Shown here piece after piece: positions 36,299-43,915 of a DNA stretch of 64,000 bases. Location: the NCBI GenBank assembly GCA_046350055.1, contig JAXMBC010000001.1, positions 3,534,001 to 3,598,000 of the forward strand, in the 5' to 3' direction. The notes under the pieces are model-generated. The model did no database searches. It was given only the letters and a program-made list of their open reading frames with translations, and was not told the origin of the DNA. Position 1 is the first letter of the stretch; each line of letters begins with the position of its first letter. The DNA is from JAEUIE01 sp046350055 (GTDB taxonomy: Bacteria; Planctomycetota; Planctomycetia; Gemmatales; HRBIN36). Made by a program: the position numbers and the translations under genes.

Positions 36299-36502
36299 AT
36301 GGCCGACGAGTTACCACGATACCTCGATAAGCGACAGCTAGCTGAGATGCTTGGCGTTTCTGACACGACCATTGAACGATTGCAGTTGAAGGGTTCGCTC
36401 CCTGCCAGCATTCGCCTGGGTCGTTGCCGACGCTGGCCGCTGGCATCAGTCAAGAAATGGCTAGCCGAGGTGGAGGCCGAAGGTCTGGCCCCGACCGCCT
36501 AA
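36299..36502 (+). CDS. HTH_17 / AlpA-like DNA-binding protein (67 aa)
   Basis: Winged helix-turn-helix protein: RYLDKRQLAEMLGVSDTTIE, then QLKGSLPASIRLGRCRRWPLASVKKWLAE. The start ATG at 36299 has a GAGGGAGG ribosome site about 9 bases upstream. It is the first gene of a rightward set that continues with a Hjc-like nuclease (36524) and ends with the tape-measure-like gene, so it may regulate that operon. Confidence 0.82.
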   Translation: MADELPRYLDKRQLAEMLGVSDTTIERLQLKGSLPASIRLGRCRRWPLASVKKWLAEVEAEGLAPTA

Positions 36503-36523
36503 CAAGTACCTGGAGGATGTGCA

Positions 36524-37033
36524 TTGGCTGACGTGAATGGATTGCGACCGAATCGACGCAATGTAAGGAAAGGGTCTCGCGTCGAATACGAGTGTGTCAC
36601 TCTCTTGCGTGACCTGGGCTTTGAAGCGGCTCGCCGGGTGCCTCTTTCGGGCTCGCTCGCTTATCTTTCCGCTGAATTCGCAGGAGATGTGAGGGGCGGA
36701 TTTAAACTTGGCAATGGCCGTGAGTTCGTCATCCAGAGCAAGGGCCGGTCGGGCCGCAACGGCTGGAGTCAGCTTCACCAGTGGCTCGATGGTATGGATG
36801 CTCTGTACCTTCGCGCCGACCGCAAGATGCCTATTGTCGTGCTGCCGTGGCAGGTCTTTGCCTCCCTGCTCTCGATGGTTCCCTCTGAGAACCGATTGCC
36901 CAAGCCTACCGACAGCCTCGCTGAACTCCGCAAGGCTGCTGAACTCTCACCATACGCCCGCAATGTGCTTACCAAACTGGAAGCGTTGCAGGCGGGCAAA
37001 GACCGAGAAACCATGGAGGAAGCGCCATTTTGA
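36524..37033 (+). CDS. Hjc-like PD-(D/E)xK endonuclease
   Basis: A 169-residue protein with the layout of archaeal-type Holliday-junction resolvases. Conserved residues fit the PD-(D/E)xK fold: E21 in SRVEYECVTLLRDLGF, D55 in AGDVRGG, and Q71-K73 in FVIQSKGR, with Gln in place of the second acidic residue. TTG start with GGAGG 7 bases upstream. It probably resolves recombination or replication intermediates of the element. It overlaps the next gene by 4 bases (TTGA), so they are translationally coupled. Confidence 0.78.
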   Translation: MADVNGLRPNRRNVRKGSRVEYECVTLLRDLGFEAARRVPLSGSLAYLSAEFAGDVRGGFKLGNGREFVIQSKGRSGRNGWSQLHQWLDGMDALYLRADRKMPIVVLPWQVFASLLSMVPSENRLPKPTDSLAELRKAAELSPYARNVLTKLEALQAGKDRETMEEAPF

Positions 37034-37317
37034 TTGACTTTGAAGCTTTGGCCAAAGACATCCCCCGCACAGAGCAGGAACATGCCCTTTTGCGAGCGAT
37101 GAAACGACGGACGCCCCAACTGTACCCAGCAGTGAAGAAGATGCTTGACGCGATAGCAGTGCTTGAGACTCTGAGTTATGAAGAATCCCGAAAGACCCGC
37201 AAAGAAAAAGCCCCGCGAGGAGCTTCAAGAGCTGCGGCCCTACCACGATCAACTCATTACACTGCTGCTCCAAGGAAGCACCCAACGCGCAGCCGCCGAG
37301 GAAGTCGGGCTAAGTGA
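37030..37317 (+). CDS. Hypothetical small protein (95 aa), tail overlaps next gene
   Basis: Starts with TTG overlapping the stop of the nuclease gene. About the first 50 residues (MIDFEALAKDIPRTEQEHAL, ending LDAIAVLETL) look genuine. From 37178 the same DNA is read in another frame by the next gene, and this product becomes Arg/Ala/Pro-rich, unlike a normal protein. The overlap of 140 bases is long, so the true end may be earlier or the two frames may be joined by a +1 frameshift. Function unknown. Confidence 0.55.
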   Translation: MIDFEALAKDIPRTEQEHALLRAMKRRTPQLYPAVKKMLDAIAVLETLSYEESRKTRKEKAPRGASRAAALPRSTHYTAAPRKHPTRSRRGSRAK

Positions 37318-37660
37318 ACAGCAGGTTTCGCGTCTTATTCGTTCGGTGCGATTTAAGAGTGAGTTCCGCAGGCGACGGGCCGCGATCATCGAAGGGTCTG
37401 ACGCCCTCCTGGCGGCGGTAGACACGTTAGCCAGTGCGGTGCTCATCACCACCATGAAGTACCACGAGTGGCAGACGATTGAGGTGCCAACCAAGAATGG
37501 CGGCACGAAGCCAGTGCGGGTTCCCCCAGAACTAGGGCTGGCCTTGCAGGCAGCACGCGAAGTGAAGCGTTTGAATCGTGATCGTATCGAGATAGACGAT
37601 ATTGCCAGCCGTCTCGACAGGTTGGAGCAGAAGATGAAACACAGCCAGGGACAGGAATAA
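37178..37660 (+). CDS. HTH/coiled-coil protein, terminase-small-subunit-like
   Basis: A 160-residue protein with a basic leader, a helix-turn-helix (TQRAAAEEVGLSEQQVSRLI) and a helical C-terminal half ending in a leucine- and charge-rich coiled coil (IASRLDRLEQKMKH). This arrangement resembles phage terminase small subunits, which mark DNA for packaging. No large terminase is present, which is the situation in phage satellites that redirect a helper phage. It could also be a plain regulator. Start ATG has no strong ribosome site, consistent with coupling to the preceding gene. Confidence 0.55.
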   Translation: MKNPERPAKKKPREELQELRPYHDQLITLLLQGSTQRAAAEEVGLSEQQVSRLIRSVRFKSEFRRRRAAIIEGSDALLAAVDTLASAVLITTMKYHEWQTIEVPTKNGGTKPVRVPPELGLALQAAREVKRLNRDRIEIDDIASRLDRLEQKMKHSQGQE

Positions 37661-37663
37661 GAA

Positions 37664-38785
37664 GTGACAACAGTTTTAGAGCTGCGCGAGGCAAGGGCCG
37701 AGCTGCAAAAACTAATCGCTGAGTCGGCCGACGATCGCGCCTTCGGCATGTTCTCGCCTGCATTGCAAAAACGGATTACCGATTCTCGCAAAAGCATCGC
37801 TGATATGACCGTGGAAGTCGGAAAGCAGAAAGACGCAACCAAGGCATTAACTGCTGAGAATCAGAAGCTCGCCGCCGAAGAGCAGCGACTCGCCCGCGCA
37901 CGAACGATTGGGGCTGGGGTGGCGGTCGCAGCCTACCTTAAAGTGGCAAGCTCAATGCGGGCATTACGCAACGAAGGACTGGAGAACACGGTTGAAGCTA
38001 CTCGCCAGCAGATCGCCTATCAGATGCTGGGGCGAGAGATTGCGGGCGTGTTCAAGCCCGCCACTGATGCATCGACTAACTCGATGATGGCCGCAACGAA
38101 AGCGATGCAAGGGCTGACCAAGGATGGACAGCACTTTGTTTTCGTATTGTCCGCGATGACTGGTGGCTATGTTACGCTCAAGGTGGCACAAATGGGGGCC
38201 GCTGCGGCAGGACTACGGTTTAGTGGCACTTTGGGGGCTATCATGCGCAGCCTGCCAGCTTTGGGGATGGCTGGTGGATTGCTAGGCGGATTAGGCGCGT
38301 TGTTCCTATCAAGCGACGAGGGAGCGAAGTCACTTGAATCCACACTGAAGCGGCTTGTTGCCCTGGTCAATGACTTTGGTGAGAGCATGGACGAGGCGTT
38401 CAACAACCCCGGCAAGTTCTGGGACGATTTCAAGATTGGTGCAGCGGTCATTGGCGAACGACTGGGCATTGCTCCACAAGGGCGAGCACGGGCCGAGTTC
38501 GACGATGCGATGATTAACAAAAAGAAACGCAATGGACTGGATGAACGACGGGAAAGAGAAAAGGCGGCACAAGGCCCAGACAGTGTCACACTGAATAACT
38601 TCCAATGGGAGACAGCATCGGGAGCATTTGACCGTGTGCAGTTAGCAGCGGCAAGGCAATCCGCCATCAACATCCCAGAGAAGCAGTTGAATGTTGCCGA
38701 GAAGCAATTGGAAGAACTGAAGAAGATGAACGCCGAAGGCAAGGGACTAATGCGACCAATCCCCAAGTTTGTCGTGGGGTTCTAG
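37664..38785 (+). CDS. Tape-measure-like protein with coiled coil and hydrophobic centre
   Basis: A 373-residue protein, GTG start. Residues 1-75 form a long charged coiled coil (LRSKDIADMT-type heptads), residues 80-230 hold hydrophobic and glycine-rich helices (GGYVTLKVAQMGAAAAG, GMAGGLLGGLGALFL), and the C terminus is again helical and charged. This pattern is typical of phage tail tape-measure proteins, though this one is short. It could also be a membrane-inserting protein. It follows the HTH gene by 3 bases, and its stop overlaps the convergent gene at 38782 in CTAG. Confidence 0.5.
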   Translation: MTTVLELREARAELQKLIAESADDRAFGMFSPALQKRITDSRKSIADMTVEVGKQKDATKALTAENQKLAAEEQRLARARTIGAGVAVAAYLKVASSMRALRNEGLENTVEATRQQIAYQMLGREIAGVFKPATDASTNSMMAATKAMQGLTKDGQHFVFVLSAMTGGYVTLKVAQMGAAAAGLRFSGTLGAIMRSLPALGMAGGLLGGLGALFLSSDEGAKSLESTLKRLVALVNDFGESMDEAFNNPGKFWDDFKIGAAVIGERLGIAPQGRARAEFDDAMINKKKRNGLDERREREKAAQGPDSVTLNNFQWETASGAFDRVQLAAARQSAINIPEKQLNVAEKQLEELKKMNAEGKGLMRPIPKFVVGF

Positions 38786-39303
38786 GGCTTTTTCCCTGTC
38801 AGTGTGATATTGCTCAGCACAATCACGAAGCCGCCATCGGTGTAACGGATTTCTTCGATGAATGCTTTGACTGTAACCTTGGTGCCCGGGCGAATCTTCT
38901 TTGACCATTCGTTATGTGCGGTCTGAGCACGAATCAATTTCCCGTTCAATTCGATGTAGCATGGTGCAGCAAACGAAATCTGCACAACCTCTTCCGCAGG
39001 GAAGCCATCTTTTACTTTGTGTGAAACTGGAGTGGCCACACCATCCCATGTGATACTTAATTGTGCGTAAGCCTTAGCGATTTCGTTAAAGGCGTCGATG
39101 TATTTGGCTCGGTCAATCCTTGGGTTTGCAGCAATCCCCTGGTTATACATTCTCCAAAGGAATCCGACGTAGCGAGCTGACTTGTGGGCATCTGTAACTG
39201 AGATGGCCGGTATTTCATCTACTGGTGAGTTGGGTGCACCCTTCCCTTGTCCAGTGAATGTCAATAGTGATGCAAGTATTAGGAAGTACATGGCAAACAT
39301 CAT
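38782..39303 (-). CDS. Secreted hypothetical protein (173 aa)
   Basis: The ATG at 39303 opens a signal peptide (MMFAMYFLILASLLTFTGQG). The mature protein has a helical first half (ARYVGFLWRMYNQGIAANPR) and a beta-rich second half that reads like a small OB-type fold (KLIRAQTAHNEWSKKIRPGT, TVKAFIEEIRYTDGGFVIVL). I recognise no family. It is convergent with the tape-measure-like gene, and its stop overlaps that gene by 4 bases. Cargo function unknown. Confidence 0.7.
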   Translation of the reverse strand: MMFAMYFLILASLLTFTGQGKGAPNSPVDEIPAISVTDAHKSARYVGFLWRMYNQGIAANPRIDRAKYIDAFNEIAKAYAQLSITWDGVATPVSHKVKDGFPAEEVVQISFAAPCYIELNGKLIRAQTAHNEWSKKIRPGTKVTVKAFIEEIRYTDGGFVIVLSNITLTGKKP

Positions 39304-39491
39304 CTAAAATGTGAACCTTTCAGGATTATTCCCCGCAATATCTTACAACCAACGTCCGTGTCAGCACACCTCATGGGTTTGGCCGGTGCAGTCTGAAAGG
39401 AAACTGGTGAGCCGTTCCGGCTTTCGATCTTGGCGGAAAAGTTGGGGTCAAAAGGATAATTGAGTGACAACCAGCCAGAGTGATTCGGTTG

Positions 39492-39590
39492 TTACTTTTC
39501 TTGCTCGCTAAGAATCTCAAACTCATCTGTATCGGGTTTGGGCGCGGCTGGTTTTTGAGGAGGCCTGGGTTCAACTTCTGGTTCAGTCAT
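39492..39590 (-). CDS. Short Pro/Glu-rich peptide (32 aa), tentative
   Basis: ATG at 39590 with GGAG 8 bases upstream, stop at 39492. The product is acidic and proline-rich (MTEPEVEPRPPQKPAAPKP). It lies in the otherwise gene-free 39304-39649 stretch, divergent from the membrane protein at 39650. The size makes it uncertain. Confidence 0.35.
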   Translation of the reverse strand: MTEPEVEPRPPQKPAAPKPDTDEFEILSEQEK

Positions 39591-39649
39591 TTTTGTTGCT
39601 CCGAATCTTGAACCAAGAATATACGATATATGCAAAGGGGTCAATGATT

Positions 39650-40273
39650 ATGTCAGTTCAATCCAAGCTGTTGAAGCTATTGCCAAAGAGCGTGGTTGAT
39701 TCAAAGCCGGTGACCCAAGCTATCGCCAGATATGACGCTTGGCAACCAGCTAAAGATGTTGATTACACGCCAGTGATCGACCAGTGCGAGTCAGCAATCA
39801 AGTCACGCCTCGACTCCAACAGACGTATTGAAGATAAGTCACTTGAAATCATTAAATACATGGGAGGCGGTGCAGGCCTTTTGACTATTGGCACTGTCTC
39901 ACAGGTAAACGACCGAAATTGGCCTGTAGTTCTGTGGGCACTCCTTCCCATGAGTTTCGCGATTGGCGCTGTGATTTGCGCAAGCGTTGCAAGGACAGCC
40001 GCTGACTATCTTGCCGGGACCAAGCCAACTTGGGATGCAAGATATCGGGCAAAGTATGACGTAAATGCAATGCGAATAAGTGTACTTGATCTTGCACTTG
40101 CAACCTATGAGTACGCCGGTTCTTGGAAGAAACGATTCTACAAGTACGCACAGAGATTGTCCTTGGTTGCAATTGTGACTCTTCTTGTTCCAGTTATTGT
40201 GAGCGGCGGGCTGGGATGTTCTGGCAAGCTGAGTGTTGTGCCAAATCCAACCGCAACTGTATTGGCGAAATAG
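39650..40273 (+). CDS. Membrane protein of unknown function (207 aa)
   Basis: Start chosen at the ATG at 39650, 9 bases after AAAGGGG; an ATG 6 bases earlier is also possible. A basic N-terminal region is followed by two hydrophobic segments near residues 75-120 (LLTIGTVSQV, VVLWALLPMSFAIGAVICAS) and one near residue 175 (LSLVAIVTLLVPVIVSGGLG). The loops contain conserved-looking Asp, Lys and Tyr residues. No family recognised. It is the only rightward gene between 38785 and 41952 on the element, so it may be a cargo or accessory gene. Confidence 0.65.
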   Translation: MSVQSKLLKLLPKSVVDSKPVTQAIARYDAWQPAKDVDYTPVIDQCESAIKSRLDSNRRIEDKSLEIIKYMGGGAGLLTIGTVSQVNDRNWPVVLWALLPMSFAIGAVICASVARTAADYLAGTKPTWDARYRAKYDVNAMRISVLDLALATYEYAGSWKKRFYKYAQRLSLVAIVTLLVPVIVSGGLGCSGKLSVVPNPTATVLAK

Positions 40274-40280
40274 CTTCCGC

Positions 40281-40352
40281 TCAGTTGGCCAACAGTCTCG
40301 GCCTGAATGCCGCCATCGTTCCACCGATGAGCAGGGCGACAACGAGAATCAA
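40281..40352 (-). CDS. Tiny hydrophobic peptide (23 aa), tentative
   Basis: A TTG start at 40352 with GAGGG about 9 bases upstream gives LILVVALLIGGTMAAF plus a basic tail before a TGA at 40281. The start lies just after the stop of the 73-residue gene at 40365, so it could be co-translated. Its size and composition are those of a type I toxin or small membrane peptide, but a chance frame is equally likely. Confidence 0.25.
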   Translation of the reverse strand: MILVVALLIGGTMAAFRPRLLAN

Positions 40353-40364
40353 CCGAGTTCGCCC

Positions 40365-40586
40365 TCAATTCCTCCCTACTTTCACCATCCCCACAACGCG
40401 TGCCTGCTCCGTCGCTTTACGCCAGGCTTCGGTGCGGTTCGTGTCGCTAGAGCATATCTCCTTGCGACTCTTCGTGCCACACACAATCCACTGGCCGTCA
40501 TTTGCGGCAGTATCGCCCACTGACCAGCCCAGTCCGGCCAATTCGTCCATGTATTCATCAATCGTAGGTGCCAGCGTGAACCGCAC
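40365..40586 (-). CDS. Hypothetical protein (73 aa)
   Basis: GTG start at 40586. The product (LAPTIDEYMDELAGLGWSVG, then WIVCGTKSRKEICSSD and a basic helical tail) has normal protein composition, unlike the overlapping longer frame at 40382-40741, which I reject. No domain recognised. It lies between a convergent membrane-protein gene and the Cys-rich gene at 40695, in the same direction as the latter, so it may belong to that operon. Confidence 0.6.
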   Translation of the reverse strand: MRFTLAPTIDEYMDELAGLGWSVGDTAANDGQWIVCGTKSRKEICSSDTNRTEAWRKATEQARVVGMVKVGRN

Positions 40587-40694
40587 GAGAATTCCATTGA
40601 CAGTCCTGAAGGCGATTTGATAATCTCGAGTCCTAACTGTTTAGTTGGAATATGTAACGAAGGCACTGGGCAGCAATGCTTGGTGTCTTTGTGT

Positions 40695-40943
40695 TTATCC
40701 AGGCACCACCCTTGGTTTATCCGCGTCAGGATAGAAATCATTAGGGTCTATGTCTGGATAGCCAGGCTGTACTTTCTCAACCTCGGTGAACTCTTCGTTG
40801 ACCGCAAATGGGAATACCCTCTCGATGCACTGGCAATGCTGACTGCACAGCAAGCACTCGATGCAGAAGCATGGATCACACGAGCACGGATCGAGTAGTA
40901 ACCCAACGCCCAAGCGACGCTCGCAGCAGTAGCAATCAATCAT
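40695..40943 (-). CDS. Cysteine-rich protein (82 aa), probable metal binder
   Basis: Twelve or so cysteines occur in the first 40 residues in CxC and CxxC pairs (MIDCYCCERRLG, DPCSCDPCFCIECLLCSQHC), then an acidic C-terminal part. This is a typical metal- or zinc-binding arrangement. Its start codon overlaps the stop of the NUMOD3-type gene upstream (ATGA), so both are translationally coupled. Together with the DUF1508 gene they form a three-gene operon. Function unknown. Confidence 0.7.
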   Translation of the reverse strand: MIDCYCCERRLGVGLLLDPCSCDPCFCIECLLCSQHCQCIERVFPFAVNEEFTEVEKVQPGYPDIDPNDFYPDADKPRVVPG

Positions 40944-41479
40944 GTTTGCCTCGGCTTACGATGTGCTTCGCTCATCTTCCGTCGTGTTTCCTGCGAAACA
41001 ACTCTGCCCACACTCGCCTTCCGCATAGCTTCAAGCACATGGGGTGGCCTGGGCTTCCCTCGCTTACTTGCGGCAATCTTCTCGCAACGGACCGGATCGC
41101 GGGCTTTGCTCCATGCCTTGCGTCTTGCTATCTCTGCCCACGGTTCGGCAAAGTGATCACGCCGGAGAGCGGAGGTCCCTTCGTTGTTTGTCCCTACGAT
41201 GCCCAAGGCAGTTCGCCATCTGCGTACCGCCATCGGTCCAACGCCCCACCAATATTGAATGGCTAAGACCGACTCACGACGTACTGCTCGCTCCAGGTCC
41301 TTATATAGCACCAGCGATTTAGCCCGATGGGTCTTTCCCACCGGCCATGGCATTTTCCCATCGCTGGTGCCCACAATGGTGACCTGCCCACGAGCAGAAC
41401 AGATCACCACCTGACCTTTGCGATACCGTGGAGTGCGATACGGGCCAAATCGCAGCTGGAAGCGGTCGCTATCCCGCAT
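40940..41479 (-). CDS. NUMOD3-like DNA-binding protein without nuclease domain (179 aa)
   Basis: The C-terminal third contains two copies of a basic motif seen in NUMOD3 modules of homing endonucleases: GKPRPPHVLEAMRKASVGR and VVSQETRRKMSEAHRK. No GIY-YIG or HNH catalytic motif is present. The N-terminal part looks like a small SH3-like beta domain (YRKGQVVICSARGQVTIVGT) and contains a central helical part (YKDLERAVRRESVLAIQYWW). Start ATG overlaps the DUF1508 stop by one base (TAATG). It probably binds DNA, but the target is unknown. Confidence 0.65.
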   Translation of the reverse strand: MRDSDRFQLRFGPYRTPRYRKGQVVICSARGQVTIVGTSDGKMPWPVGKTHRAKSLVLYKDLERAVRRESVLAIQYWWGVGPMAVRRWRTALGIVGTNNEGTSALRRDHFAEPWAEIARRKAWSKARDPVRCEKIAASKRGKPRPPHVLEAMRKASVGRVVSQETRRKMSEAHRKPRQT

Positions 41480-41799
41480 TACTTATCGCCCTTGTCCTTC
41501 TTGGTTTCCGCCTTCTTGCTGACAAACTTGGCGTTGGCGATGGCCGATCGCAGTTCTTCTGCAGCCTCACGTGCTTCTTTCTCGGTCTCATGGCCGACAG
41601 GTGAACCTGCCAGATACTTGCCCTCACTGTTCCGCACTGAGAAACGGAACTTCCCATCCTTGGATTCGACTAGTTCGATGGTTCCAGGCTTGGAGTATGT
41701 TGCTGGCTTCTTCTTCTCCTGAGCGGACAGGTCTCCGCTACCAGAGCACAGGAACAAGGCAACTGTGGACACGCTGAGCAACGCGATGATCTTCTTCAT
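41479..41799 (-). CDS. Secreted DUF1508 (YegP-like) protein
   Basis: The ATG at 41799 follows AGGAGTCTGTC and begins a signal peptide (MKKIIALLSVSTVALFLCSG). The mature part contains one DUF1508 domain: GTIELVESKDGKFRFSVRN, then SEGKYLAGSPVGHETEKEA and AREAAEELRSAIANAK. This small alpha/beta domain is common and of unknown function. 106 residues; the lysine-rich tail ends before the NUMOD3 gene, which overlaps by one base. The export signal on a phage-satellite-like element suggests a cargo gene. Confidence 0.85.
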   Translation of the reverse strand: MKKIIALLSVSTVALFLCSGSGDLSAQEKKKPATYSKPGTIELVESKDGKFRFSVRNSEGKYLAGSPVGHETEKEAREAAEELRSAIANAKFVSKKAETKKDKGDK

Positions 41800-41951
41800 G
41801 ACAGACTCCTGATGAAATGAGGATGCTTTCCAGTCTGCCACAAATTTTCCCCGATGTCACTACCTTGGCTGCGGATTGACGGGCAGTTCGATGTTGCATT
41901 CAAATGATGAGAGATTACAATCCGGAGCATATCAAATGTGGGGATGTATCG

Positions 41952-42794
41952 ATGCGTAACCAGTTTGCTTGGTCGCTCGCACTGTGCTTTCCAGCCATGG
42001 CCTCTGCCCAGGTCAACTATTCCATCAGTGGAAGCACTTATTCCCAGGACTTCAACACTCTGATTCAAACAGGCACGAACCAGGCCTGGTCCAATAATAC
42101 CACCCTCCCCGGATGGTTCCTGTATCGTCAACCTGCGCCTGGTACCGACATCACGACCTACAACGCTGGTACCGGCTCCAGCAACACAGGTAATTTCTAT
42201 AGCTTCGGTTCTTCTTCTACTTCCTCAGAACGTTCACTGGGCGGAATCGGTTCAGGAGGTGCCTATTTCGGCAGTCCTGCAACTGGTTCTGTCGCTGGCT
42301 GGATAGCTGTGGGCTTGACCAACGGCACCGGCGGAGCACTGAGTTCCATTACCATCAACTATAACGGGGAACAATGGCGTGATGGTGGGGCCACGACCCC
42401 GAATGCACAAACGATGGTACTTGAATATGGCTTCGGTGCCAGTTTCACGACCGTCCCAACCTGGACTCCTGCAGGCGGAAGCTTCAATTTCACTAGCCCA
42501 GTCTTTGTAAACACAGGAGCAGGAGCCGCTGTCGATGGCAACATCGCTGGTTTTGTAAGCGGTTTGGGTGGCACCCTCACTACTACCTGGAATGCTGGTG
42601 ATACGCTGTGGATTCGCTTCGTAGAGACCAATGACCCTGGCAACGATCACGGACTCTCAATCGACGACTTTAGCTTCTCGGCAATCTCGGCTTCTGTACC
42701 AGAACCCAGCAGCATTGCCTTGGTCGGAGCTACCCTGGCAGGCACTGGAATAGCTGTCTATCGTCGCCGTCGAGCCAAGGCTAGCGAGGTTTAG
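41952..42794 (+). CDS. PEP-CTERM sorting-domain secreted protein
   Basis: Starts MRNQFAWSLALCFPAMASAQ, a signal peptide cut near ASAQ, then a Ser/Thr/Gly-rich beta-sandwich-like body (NYSISGSTYSQDFNTLIQTG). The C terminus is a full PEP-CTERM sorting signal: VPEPSSIALV, a hydrophobic stretch, and the basic end YRRRRAKA. Such signals are cleaved by an exosortase, which is not on this element, so a chromosomal one would be needed. About 280 residues. A PEP-CTERM protein on a mobile element is uncommon; it might help surface attachment. Confidence 0.9.
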   Translation: MRNQFAWSLALCFPAMASAQVNYSISGSTYSQDFNTLIQTGTNQAWSNNTTLPGWFLYRQPAPGTDITTYNAGTGSSNTGNFYSFGSSSTSSERSLGGIGSGGAYFGSPATGSVAGWIAVGLTNGTGGALSSITINYNGEQWRDGGATTPNAQTMVLEYGFGASFTTVPTWTPAGGSFNFTSPVFVNTGAGAAVDGNIAGFVSGLGGTLTTTWNAGDTLWIRFVETNDPGNDHGLSIDDFSFSAISASVPEPSSIALVGATLAGTGIAVYRRRRAKASEV

Positions 42795-43174
42795 GAGAAG
42801 GACTGCTGATCTTCGATGGCTTTAATCAGCGACAAGAACCGTCCTGCCCTGATTCGTACTTCCTCGTTTTTTGAACCAGCCTGCGCCTTTTCGAGGTCCT
42901 GCTTGCATTCGACAAAGGTATTATCACATTGCTTTTGCTGGATGAGATGAAAGCGTGCTGCGCCCCGGACAAAGTAACCCAGAGCATCGTCGGGGATGAG
43001 TCTAATCGCCTTGTTGGCCTCAACGATTGCTTCATCCAGCTTGCCTTCGTTGAGCAAGTCCACCGAGCGGTTCGCACTCGCATTGCCTTCGTGATAGCAA
43101 TAGCTGTAGTAAGCTGCCCAGCCACTAAGGATCAGAATCACCAGGCTGGTAACATGGAGAGTCATTCGTTTCAT
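42791..43174 (-). CDS. Membrane-anchored TPR protein (127 aa)
   Basis: One N-terminal hydrophobic segment (MTLHVTSLVILILSGWAAYY) and a tetratricopeptide-like helix pair (LLNEGKLDEAIVEANKAIRL, IPDDALGYFVRGAARFHLIQ). TPRs mediate protein contacts. Its stop overlaps the PEP-CTERM gene by 4 bases at the convergent 3' ends. Partner unknown. Confidence 0.75.
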   Translation of the reverse strand: MKRMTLHVTSLVILILSGWAAYYSYCYHEGNASANRSVDLLNEGKLDEAIVEANKAIRLIPDDALGYFVRGAARFHLIQQKQCDNTFVECKQDLEKAQAGSKNEEVRIRAGRFLSLIKAIEDQQSFS

Positions 43175-43224
43175 GGGTCGAGTATACCTGCTTGCCCATC
43201 GCCTGCAAGAATCACTTCACTGGA

Positions 43225-43698
43225 CTAGATGATGTCACCGATCAAGGCTGGCATGACCTTGCTCTTGGTCATGATCTGGTAGTAGTCGGACGGCTTCTCC
43301 ATCAACATGAAGACCGTGGGCGTACCATGCTCATCTTTGAGATAGATTCCCCTGATGCCTTCCAAGAGAGGGAACCACACGCCACGGTGCAGAGCAGCAC
43401 TGCCCAGGATCACCACTTCGATAAAGTCTGAATGCTGCCAGCACCCTTGCTGGAGTTCATGCATCTCGACGCGGCCCGTATGAGGTAGCACTTTGCTCTT
43501 CCTCTGCCGATTCCCCCAACGTACGATCCGGAACTGTCCATCCAGCAGAATGGGTAGTAGCGGCGGAACAGGACGACGGTCATAAAAGAAATGCACCTCT
43601 TCCTCGCCGCCACGGCCCATGATCCGTGCCTTGATGGCAGGATGAGTGTGATAGTGTTCCGGCAGAGCACGAAGCGAGAGGGAGACCGCATCACACAT
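43225..43698 (-). CDS. SRAP/HMCES-like protein, divergent (157 aa)
   Basis: The protein begins MC (a cysteine at position 2, as needed for SRAP-type DNA crosslinking) and later has FRIVRWGNR, WFPLLEGIRG and KVMPALIGD, which match the spacing of SRAP landmarks (WG..., catalytic-Glu region, RMP motif). The expected NARxE and His-x-RMP residues are not clear, so it may be inactive or a distant relative. It diverges from the small gene and true SRAP gene on the right, sharing the TGTACAC operator region. I keep SRAP-like as a tentative call. Confidence 0.5.
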   Translation of the reverse strand: MCDAVSLSLRALPEHYHTHPAIKARIMGRGGEEEVHFFYDRRPVPPLLPILLDGQFRIVRWGNRQRKSKVLPHTGRVEMHELQQGCWQHSDFIEVVILGSAALHRGVWFPLLEGIRGIYLKDEHGTPTVFMLMEKPSDYYQIMTKSKVMPALIGDII

Positions 43699-43780
43699 AG
43701 TTTGAGCCTCGCATCATCTATCGGCTTATCGTAGCAGTGTTCCATAGTGAACAGGCAAGAGGAAAATCTTCACTTTAATA

Positions 43781-43885
43781 TGTACACCAGTGTACAGCCT
43801 GCATCTCTCGCACCAGGCGTTGCGGTCCATCCTTACAATCCACGGAGTGTACACTTGACACATCTTAGTGTACATGAGCTAGAGT
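43781..43885. promoter_or_regulatory. TGTACAC operators and promoter between the SRAP genes
   Basis: TGTACACCAGTGTACA is a perfect inverted repeat around a CA centre (43781-43796). A second pair of half-sites lies at 43848-43854 and 43868-43874 and overlaps TTGACA (43855-43860), the likely -35 box of a promoter with TAGAGT at 43880-43885 as a possible -10. The layout fits a repressor that controls both divergent transcripts; a LexA-like regulator is the first guess. Confidence 0.65.
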
Positions 43886-43915
43886 AGCCCCATCCTTATT
43901 CCAGGAGTGGCTCTC

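Noticed and set aside
39375..39400. Partial similarity to 49350-49375 (GCCGGT-CAGTCT)
   Set aside because: Only about a dozen matching bases with mismatches; not convincing as element ends.
40382..40741. Leftward open frame overlapping the 73-residue gene
   Set aside because: Rich in Trp, Arg and His with poor composition; the 73-residue frame looks more natural.
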